From a bacterium (GTDB lineage Bacteria; Myxococcota_A; Bradymonadia; UBA7976; UBA1532), in assembly GCA_030427205.1 (NCBI GenBank), contig JAUHXC010000001.1, positions 1,054,001 to 1,118,000 on the forward strand: 64,000 bases of DNA, given 5' to 3'. The position numbers were made by a program, and so were the translations under genes. The notes beneath the pieces are model-generated. The model made no database searches. It was not told where the DNA came from and worked only from the letters and a program-made list of their open reading frames with translations. Positions 57,466-64,000 of this stretch are shown here, piece after piece; the first letter of the stretch is position 1; each line of letters begins with the position of its first letter.

Positions 57466-57824
57466 TCGTCGGGCAGCGTCTTCTGCCGCCTCAGATCTCG
57501 CAGTTGATCACGGGTGATGTGACCCGACTCGTGTAGAGCGTACAACACTTGTTCCCCAGCCTTCGCGCCGGCCACGGGAAAGCCATGCCAGATATGTGGT
57601 GAAGGCCCATTGGGGTAGGTCTGGTAGGCCTTGAAGCACCACAAACCGTCGACTACCCAGAGCGCCTTCTTGGACGAGGTCGACAGGTCTGCGAGTTGAA
57701 CCGCGCGTTCGAGTAGAGCCTGGGCGTCGGGCGTCTTCAGCCCATGAGGGCAGTGGCTTCCGTTTCCCTTGGGCCACTTGTGCTTCTCGTGCGGCACATA
57801 CTCTCGATCGGGTTCCTCAGCCAT
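57453..57824 (-). CDS. Small unknown protein paired with the ImmA-like gene (123 aa)
   Basis: Not a family I can name. It has a Lys/His-rich N-terminus (HEKHKWPKGNGSHCPHG), a central WVVDGLWCFKAY and PHIWHGFPV, and a basic C-terminus (LRDLRRQKTLPDEW). It is the first gene of a two-gene unit with the ImmA-like protein, sharing 13 bp. Gene order, size and overlap recall toxin-antitoxin or stress-response pairs, but which member would be toxic cannot be told. ATG 57824 begins the compact domain. Confidence 0.72.
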   Translation of the reverse strand: MAEEPDREYVPHEKHKWPKGNGSHCPHGLKTPDAQALLERAVQLADLSTSSKKALWVVDGLWCFKAYQTYPNGPSPHIWHGFPVAGAKAGEQVLYALHESGHITRDQLRDLRRQKTLPDEWPS

Positions 57825-57880
57825 GCGGCACTGCCTACCACGATGCTGGTCGATGACCCAAGAGGTTGGCCCCGTTCTAC

Positions 57881-58951
57881 TCAATACCGGAACGGCCAAG
57901 CCATGAAGTAGCGCTTGATGCGCAGCCAGATGCCGAGGATGCCCAGCGGCTCGAAGACGAGGAAGAGGCACAGCGCCGGGTAGAACAGGATCACCGCCCG
58001 GTTCTCGCTGCTGAACGCGTCGGGGAAGGGCAGGTGCTCGCCGGCCACTTCGCACAAGGGCAGGAGCAGCGTGAACGCCAGCGCGCCCCAGACCGCGCCG
58101 AAGGTGGTGCCGGCGCCGCCGAGCACGACCATGGCGATATAACCCACGCTCATCGTCAGGCCGAAGGGCTCGAGGGTCACGATGGGGTGGGCGAAGGCGT
58201 ACATGCCGCCGGCGATGCCGGCGAAGAACGACGAGAGGCCGAACGCCACGAACTTGGTGCGGGCGGCGTCGACGCCGAGCACCTCGGCGGCCAGGTCGCG
58301 GTCGCGCACGGCCATCATCGCCCGGCCGGTGCGGCTGCGCTGCACGTTCTTGCTGACGTAGGCCGTGCCCAGCACCAGGGCCAGGAACAAGAAGTAGAGC
58401 TTCTGCGCGCCGCTCAACAGGCCATCGTCGCGGAAGCCGCCCAGCCCCGACGGGTCGTCGACGAACCAGCCGTGCATCGGCACGGTGAGGTAGTCCTTGC
58501 CGTAGGCGATATCCAGGCCGTTTCGCAGCAAGTGATCGACGAGGAACAAGAGCCCCACCGTCACGATGGCCAGATACAGCCCCTCCAGCCTGAGCGCGAA
58601 CGGGCCGACCAGCAGCCCGACCCCCGCGGCGACCAGCCCGCCGACGGGCAGCGCCAGCCAGAAGGGCCAGCCGAAGGTGCCGCCGAGGATCGCGACGGTG
58701 TAGGCCCCCAGCGCGAGGAAAGCCGCGTGGCCCAGGCTCACCTGACCGCAGAAGCCGGTCAGGATCATCATGCCGATGGCCCCGACCACCGCGATCATGC
58801 CCGCGTGGGCCACGGTGAGCCCGTAGGCGCCGGCCAGGAACGGGAAGAGCCCCAGGATGACGACCCCGGCGACCACCCCGAGCTTGTGGTAGCGGTCGGG
58901 GAAGAGCGCCAGGTCGTCTTCGTAGCGGGTGACCAGCTTGCGAGTGGGCAT
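57881..58951 (-). CDS. livM: Branched-chain amino acid-type ABC transporter permease LivM
   Basis: A 356-aa inner-membrane permease with about nine hydrophobic segments and the family motifs LTGFCGQVSLGHAAF and SFFAGIAGGMYA. It works with LivH, the two ATPases and a binding protein. The ATG shares a base with the livH stop (TGATG). The real substrate may be an amino acid or a carboxylic acid. Confidence 0.92.
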   Translation of the reverse strand: MPTRKLVTRYEDDLALFPDRYHKLGVVAGVVILGLFPFLAGAYGLTVAHAGMIAVVGAIGMMILTGFCGQVSLGHAAFLALGAYTVAILGGTFGWPFWLALPVGGLVAAGVGLLVGPFALRLEGLYLAIVTVGLLFLVDHLLRNGLDIAYGKDYLTVPMHGWFVDDPSGLGGFRDDGLLSGAQKLYFLFLALVLGTAYVSKNVQRSRTGRAMMAVRDRDLAAEVLGVDAARTKFVAFGLSSFFAGIAGGMYAFAHPIVTLEPFGLTMSVGYIAMVVLGGAGTTFGAVWGALAFTLLLPLCEVAGEHLPFPDAFSSENRAVILFYPALCLFLVFEPLGILGIWLRIKRYFMAWPFRY

Positions 58952-59901
58952 CAGAGACGCTCCACCTTGCGCTGGCCCAAGAGGCCATAGGGTTTGACGA
59001 TCAGCACCACGATCATCAGCAGATAGGGCATGACGATGTGGAAGTTGCGCCCCATGTCGCCCAGCGCGTCGTTGAGGTAGCCGGCGGTCATGACCTCGGC
59101 GACGCCCAGCAATACGCCCGCCAGCACCGCGCCCGTCGGCGACTCGAGCCCGCCGACGATGACCGCGGGGAAGGCCCGCAGCGCGATGAAGCCGGTGGTC
59201 GCGTCGACATAGGGGTCGCGCACGGCCACGCAGACCCCGGCCAGCGCGGCGAAGGCCCCGGCGATGATCCAGGTGGCGGCGAAGACCCGCCCCACCGGGA
59301 TACCCAAAGCCAGCGCGGTCTCCTGGTCGCTGCTCGTCGCCCGCATGGCGATGCCCAGCCGGCTGAAGCGCAGCAGCGCGAAGAACGCCAACAGCGCGAT
59401 GGCCGAGGCCGCGATGATCGCCGCCGAGGTGTAGTCGAGCACCGCCCCGCCGACGTTGAATTGACCCATCGGATCCCACGGCGTCGCCAGGGGCATCGCC
59501 CCCGCGCCGTAGATCAGGATCATCGCCGTGCGCAGCAGCGCGCCGATGAACAGCGTGATGATGATCGAGACGAAGACCGGCCGCCCCACCAGGGGCCTGA
59601 GCGCCACCCGCTCGACCAGCGCCGCCAATATGCCCGTCGCCGCCAACGCGATGGGCAGCGCCGCGAACCACGGCATACCCAGCCCGCTGACCTCGGGCGC
59701 GCCGATGGCCAGCATGTCTTCTTCACTCACGGCGGGCGAGGTCATCCACACCATCGTCAGCGCGCCGAACGCCAACAGCTCGCCGTGGGCGAAGTTGAAG
59801 ACCTGGCTGGCGCGGTAGATGACCACGAAGCCCAGCGCCACCAGCGCGTAGACCCCGCCCAGAGCCACGCCCGAGACCAGGTACTGGATGAACTCGGTCA
59901 C
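58951..59901 (-). CDS. livH: Branched-chain amino acid-type ABC transporter permease LivH
   Basis: A 316-aa permease with motifs YALVALGFVVIYRASQVFNF, AHGELL, SRLGIAMRATSSDQE and AVIVGGLESPTGAV. It starts at GTG 59901; the only candidate ribosome site (AGAGGG) lies within the tandem repeat immediately upstream, whose first copy begins exactly at the start codon. It is separated from the acyl-CoA ligase by 588 bp, unlike the overlapping genes before it. Confidence 0.92.
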   Translation of the reverse strand: MTEFIQYLVSGVALGGVYALVALGFVVIYRASQVFNFAHGELLAFGALTMVWMTSPAVSEEDMLAIGAPEVSGLGMPWFAALPIALAATGILAALVERVALRPLVGRPVFVSIIITLFIGALLRTAMILIYGAGAMPLATPWDPMGQFNVGGAVLDYTSAAIIAASAIALLAFFALLRFSRLGIAMRATSSDQETALALGIPVGRVFAATWIIAGAFAALAGVCVAVRDPYVDATTGFIALRAFPAVIVGGLESPTGAVLAGVLLGVAEVMTAGYLNDALGDMGRNFHIVMPYLLMIVVLIVKPYGLLGQRKVERL

Positions 59902-60068
59902 GGCTGCCCTCTGCCGTGCTCATCCGGTCGCCCTTCGGGCGGGATCTCCGGCATCTCCTCGGCCCTGCGGGCCTGCGTCGTGCCTCCGACCCGTGCGGGC
60001 CAGCCCGCACGACCTCCTTCCGCTCGGCGGCTCGCTACGCTCGCGTGTTCGCGCTGCGCGCTCACGAA
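59901..60068. repeat. 168-bp tandem repeat, copy 1
   Basis: Begins at the livH start codon. It contains the hairpins CGCCCTTCGGGCG (59929-59941) and GTGCGGGCCAGCCCGCAC (59993-60010). It differs from copy 2 at one base by eye (GGCATCTCC versus GGCACCTCC). Confidence 0.9.
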
Positions 60069-60235
60069 CGGCTGCCCTCTGCCGTGCTCATCCGGTCGCC
60101 CTTCGGGCGGGATCTCCGGCACCTCCTCGGCCCTGCGGGCCTGCGTCGTGCCTCCGACCCGTGCGGGCCAGCCCGCACGACCTCCTTCCGCTCGGCGGCT
60201 CGCTACGCTCGCGTGTTCGCGCTGCGCGCTCACGA
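60069..60235. repeat. 168-bp tandem repeat, copy 2
   Basis: Abuts copy 1 without a spacer, with the same internal hairpins (for example 60161-60178). It runs out at TCACGA. The near identity implies a recent duplication or gene conversion. Confidence 0.9.
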
Positions 60236-60489
60236 TGCTCCTCCAGCGCCTGTCTCGACCTCGACCGCACAGCCCATCCCGAACCCCCCCGACCTGCCCA
60301 GCGGACCGGACGACGGATGCGCCCCCGCCAACCGCCTACAGGCCCGAGCCGAAGCCGACCCCATCACCCGCCCACGCCGCAGGACCGCCCACCGCGCCGC
60401 GCCACACGCCGAAGCAGGGCGGCGGGGGCGCATCCGGCGGACGGGCCGCCACCGCCCAGCCAGAAGCCCCCCAGCCACAAACCTCCCCC
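60236..60489. other. Rest of the liv intergenic region
   Basis: G+C-rich sequence between the tandem repeat and the ligase stop. I see no gene, promoter or terminator that stands out. Confidence 0.5.
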
Positions 60490-62340
60490 TCATGACGACG
60501 CCTCCGCATCCGACGAAGCCGAAGACTCAGCGGGCTTCTTCTTGCTGTAGATGCCCTCGATCAGCGCCGCGTACTTCTCGGCGATGGCCCGCCGACGCAC
60601 CTTCTGGGTCGCCGTCAGCTCGCCGTCGTCCTGGTGCAGCTCCTTGTCGAACAACCTGAAAGCCCGCACTTGCTCGACCCGGGCCAGCTTGTCGTTGGCC
60701 TCGTTGATCGCCTTGGCGATGAGCTCGCGCACCTCGGGCCGCCCCGACAGGTCGCCGAACGACGTATACGGAATCTCCCGCCGCGTGGCCCAGTCGCCGA
60801 CCGCGTCGGGCTCGATCTGAACCAGCGCCGAGATGAACTTGCGCCGATCGCCGATGGCGACGGCCTCCTTGATGTAGGGGCTCATCTTGAGCGCGTTCTC
60901 GATCTTCTCCGGCGAGAGGTTCTTGCCGCCCGCGGTGATGATGATCTCCTTCTTGCGCCCGGTGATGCGCAGGTAGCCGTCATCGTCCTCTTCGCCGATG
61001 TCGCCGGTGTGCAGCCAGCCGTCGACGACGGTCTTCGCCGTCGCCTCGTCGTTGTGCAGATAACCCACGAACACCGCCGGCCCGCGCACGCAGATCTCGC
61101 CGTCGTCGGCGATGCGGCACTCGAGACCGGGCAGCGTCGTGCCCACCGTACCGATGCGCTCGGCGCCGGGCGGGTTGATGTGGCTGACGCCGGCGCACTC
61201 GGTCTGCCCGTAGCCTTCGAGCACCGGCACGCCGATGCCGTGGAACCACGACAACAGCTCCGCCGAGATCGGCGCCGCGCCGGTCACCGGGATCCGACAA
61301 CGGCGCATGCCCAGCCGCTCCTGCAAGGGCCGGAACACGAGAAAGTCGGCCAGCGCCCACATCACCCGATCGCCGCCCGTCGCCGTGCCCGCCCGCCGGC
61401 GATCGGCGATCTGCTGACCGACGCGGGCCGCCCAATCGAACAGCCGCCGCTTGAGCGGTGAGCTGTCCTTCATCTTGAGCGTCACCGAGGCGTGCATCTT
61501 CTCCCAGATGCGCGGCACGCCGAGGAAGATCGTCGGCGAGACCTCGCTGAGATCCTGACGCACCGTCTCGATGCTCTCGCCGAAGTGCACGACGGCGCCG
61601 GCGGTCAGCGGGGTGAAGTAGGTGAAGATCTTCTCCGCTACGTGGCACAGCGGCAGATAGCTCAACAGCTGGTCTTCGGGGGTGACCCCCAGCATCTCGC
61701 AGACGCCCGGCGCGATCTCCATCGCGTTGCGCCCCGAGATCAGCGCGCCTTTGGGCTGCCCGGTCGTGCCCGAGGTGTAGACCACCATCGCCGGCGCGTC
61801 GGGATCGAGCCCGGCGACGTACTCGGTGAAGGCGTTCGGCTTCTGCTTCAGCAGCTCGAAGCCGCGCGCCCGCCAGTCGTCCCAGGTCACCAGCCGGTCG
61901 TCGTCGTAGCCGTGCGTGCCGCGGGGGTCGAAGACGACGATCTGCTCGACGCTGGGGGTCTCGGCGCGGCACTCGACCGCTTTGTCGACCTGCTCCTGGT
62001 CTTCGCAGAAGAGCACCCGGCACCGGGCGTGGCTCAAGACATAGGCCACGTCCTCGGCGGGGTTGGTCTGGTAGATGCCCACCGCCCGCGCGCCCAGCGT
62101 CTGGGTGCCCAGGTCGGCGAAGAGCCACTCGGGGCGGTTGTCGCTGAGGATGGCGACGTGGTCGCCCGGCCCGATGCCCAGCTCGCCCAGCGCCAGGGCG
62201 CAGGCGGCGGTCTCATCGCGATAGTCGGCCCAGGTATACGGCTGCCAGATGCCCATGCGCTTGACGCGCAGCGCGGTGCGATCGGGCGTCTGCTGCGCGT
62301 GCCGGGCCAGGGCGCCGGGCAGGGTCAACGCGTGGCTCAT
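60490..62340 (-). CDS. Long-chain acyl-CoA synthetase (FadD15-type AMP ligase)
   Basis: Activates carboxylic acids to CoA thioesters via acyl-adenylate. The 616-aa protein has motifs VVYTSGTTGQPKGA (P-loop), YLPLCHVAEK, EGYGQTEC, GWLHTGDIGE and GRKKEIIITAGGKN. The ATG overlaps the livG stop as ATGA, so it is translated with the transporter. That suggests the imported compound is an acid that is activated on entry, though long-chain fatty acids are the usual substrates of this type. It ends in a Lys/Ser/Glu-rich tail. Confidence 0.92.
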   Translation of the reverse strand: MSHALTLPGALARHAQQTPDRTALRVKRMGIWQPYTWADYRDETAACALALGELGIGPGDHVAILSDNRPEWLFADLGTQTLGARAVGIYQTNPAEDVAYVLSHARCRVLFCEDQEQVDKAVECRAETPSVEQIVVFDPRGTHGYDDDRLVTWDDWRARGFELLKQKPNAFTEYVAGLDPDAPAMVVYTSGTTGQPKGALISGRNAMEIAPGVCEMLGVTPEDQLLSYLPLCHVAEKIFTYFTPLTAGAVVHFGESIETVRQDLSEVSPTIFLGVPRIWEKMHASVTLKMKDSSPLKRRLFDWAARVGQQIADRRRAGTATGGDRVMWALADFLVFRPLQERLGMRRCRIPVTGAAPISAELLSWFHGIGVPVLEGYGQTECAGVSHINPPGAERIGTVGTTLPGLECRIADDGEICVRGPAVFVGYLHNDEATAKTVVDGWLHTGDIGEEDDDGYLRITGRKKEIIITAGGKNLSPEKIENALKMSPYIKEAVAIGDRRKFISALVQIEPDAVGDWATRREIPYTSFGDLSGRPEVRELIAKAINEANDKLARVEQVRAFRLFDKELHQDDGELTATQKVRRRAIAEKYAALIEGIYSKKKPAESSASSDAEASS

Positions 62341-63112
62341 GCCGCCCCTCCCAGGTAGGCCTCGGTCACCGCCGGGTCGCGGGCCACCGCGCGGGGCAGG
62401 CCGTCGGCGATCTTGCGGCCGAAGTCGAGCACCGCCACCCGGTCGGCCAGCTCGAGCACGAAGCGCAGCTCGTGCTCGATGAGGATCTGGGTGATGCCCA
62501 TCTGCTCCTTGACGTCGAGCATGTAGCGGGCGAGCGCCTCGGTCTCCTCCTGGTTGAGCCCCGCCGCCGGCTCGTCGAGCAGCAGCAGCCGCGGCTCGGC
62601 GCACAGCGCGCGGCCCAGCTCGACCCGCTTGAGGATGCCGTAGGGCAGGATCATCACCGGCGTCTTGCGCACCCGCTCCAGGTCGAGGAAGTCGATGATC
62701 TCTTCGACCTTCTTGCGGTGGGCCACCTCTTCGTCGCGCGCCTTGCGGGTCCACAGCGCGTCGTGCCACCAGCGGCTCTGGTAGCGGTGGTGGCGGCCGA
62801 GCAGCAGGTTCTCCTGCACGGTGAGCTGCTGAAACAGCGCCGGGTGCTGGAACATGCGGGCGACGCCCAGCGCCGCGATGTGGTGCGGGCGCTGGCCGAT
62901 CAGCTCGGCGCCTTCGAGGCGGATGCTGCCCTTCTGCGGGCGATAGGCGCCGCTGACGCAGTTGAACAGCGAGGTCTTGCCGGCGCCGTTGGGGCCGATG
63001 ACCGCCTGCAGCGCGCCCTCGGTCACCGACAGCGAGACCCCGTCGAGGGCCCGGATGCCGGCGAACGACAGCTCGAGGCCGTCGATCTCGAGCAGCGCGC
63101 GGTTGCCGTCGG

Positions 63113-63116
<4 letters not shown>
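62337..63116 (-). CDS. livG: Branched-chain amino acid-type ABC transporter ATPase LivG
   Basis: A 259-aa ATPase. Walker A: GPNGAGKT. LPYGILKRVELGRAL replaces the standard LSGGQ with the LPYG form usual in LivG. Walker B: LLLLDEPAAGLNQEE; switch His: IEHEL. The ATG overlaps the livF stop (ATGA). The longer upstream reading is rejected because it overlaps livF. Confidence 0.93.
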
Positions 63117-63910
<794 letters not shown>

Positions 63911-63918
63911 CGGCGGCC

Positions 63919-64000
63919 TTACTTCTGGTCGCCGGCGGGCGCGGCCGGAGCGTCGGCGGGCGCGGCCTCGGCGATGGCGCTCGGCGCGGCGTAGTCCGAC
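63919..64000 (-). CDS. 3' end of an upstream liv-operon gene (cut by window edge)
   Basis: Only the last 26 residues are visible: an Ala/Pro-rich tail that ends AGDQK before TAA. Position suggests the periplasmic binding protein of the transporter or another operon member, but the tail has no diagnostic motif. Confidence 0.45.
   Translation of the reverse strand, partial: SDYAAPSAIAEAAPADAPAAPAGDQK

Noticed and set aside
59901..60235. Insertion sequence or small coding gene
   Set aside because: No transposase, no terminal inverted repeats and no target-site duplication are visible. An open frame of 56 codons per unit exists because 168 is divisible by three, but it lacks protein-like composition.

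Overview
The window reads as chromosomal DNA of a very high G+C, Gram-negative bacterium, most likely Myxococcota or another former deltaproteobacterial lineage. The evidence is a dense set of lipoproteins with Asp/Cys-rich MopE-type repeats (CNGxDDDCDG), acidic Pro-Glu linkers, an FHA-type sigma-54 activator, LolA (so an outer membrane is present), and a branched-chain transporter operon with an embedded acyl-CoA synthetase. I assign no species. I saw no rRNA, tRNA, CRISPR array or intact insertion sequence.

Layout. 1-6.5 kb (minus strand): murI with a conserved small gene overlapping its 3' end, a large lipoprotein, truD, and a membrane Fe-S oxidoreductase. 6.6-17.4 kb: M28 peptidase, lipoproteins, FHA/sigma-54 activator, lolA, rimO and a linker-type lipoprotein. 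17.4-24.9 kb: three overlapping molybdenum hydroxylase (xanthine dehydrogenase type) subunit genes downstream of egtB-egtD (ergothioneine), and a divergent pair, VTT membrane protein plus xdhC. 25.0-28.8 kb: a large PPC-type/Cys-rich lipoprotein and a secreted beta-propeller-like protein.

28.9-37.6 kb (minus strand): a type I restriction-modification operon read as half-hsdS, two unknown genes, hsdM, hsdS, hsdR, YgjP-type metalloprotease. A decayed tandem array with a period of about 42 bp lies upstream of it. 38.4-41.6 kb: an unknown acidic-tailed protein, an NmrA-like oxidoreductase, mutY and the C-terminal remnant of a tyrosine recombinase. 42-45.2 kb: two tandem paralogues of unknown function, each preceded by a nearly identical leader. 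45.5-54.3 kb: a second lipoprotein cluster, including a lipid-anchored isoamylase, three MopE-repeat lipoproteins, and one lipoprotein whose C-terminus matches the eight-cysteine D8C domain of uromodulin/GP2.

54.6-64 kb: hflX, then a two-gene cassette of visibly lower G+C (small protein plus an ImmA/IrrE-like protein whose HExxH site is lost), then livM, livH, a 168-bp tandem duplication, a long-chain acyl-CoA ligase, livG, livF and the 3' end of one more gene.

The observations I rate highest are the bacterial D8C domain, the two-gene pseudo-ImmA cassette, the duplicated leader-plus-gene paralogues, the enlarged restriction locus with its repeat array, and the tandem repeat inside the liv operon.
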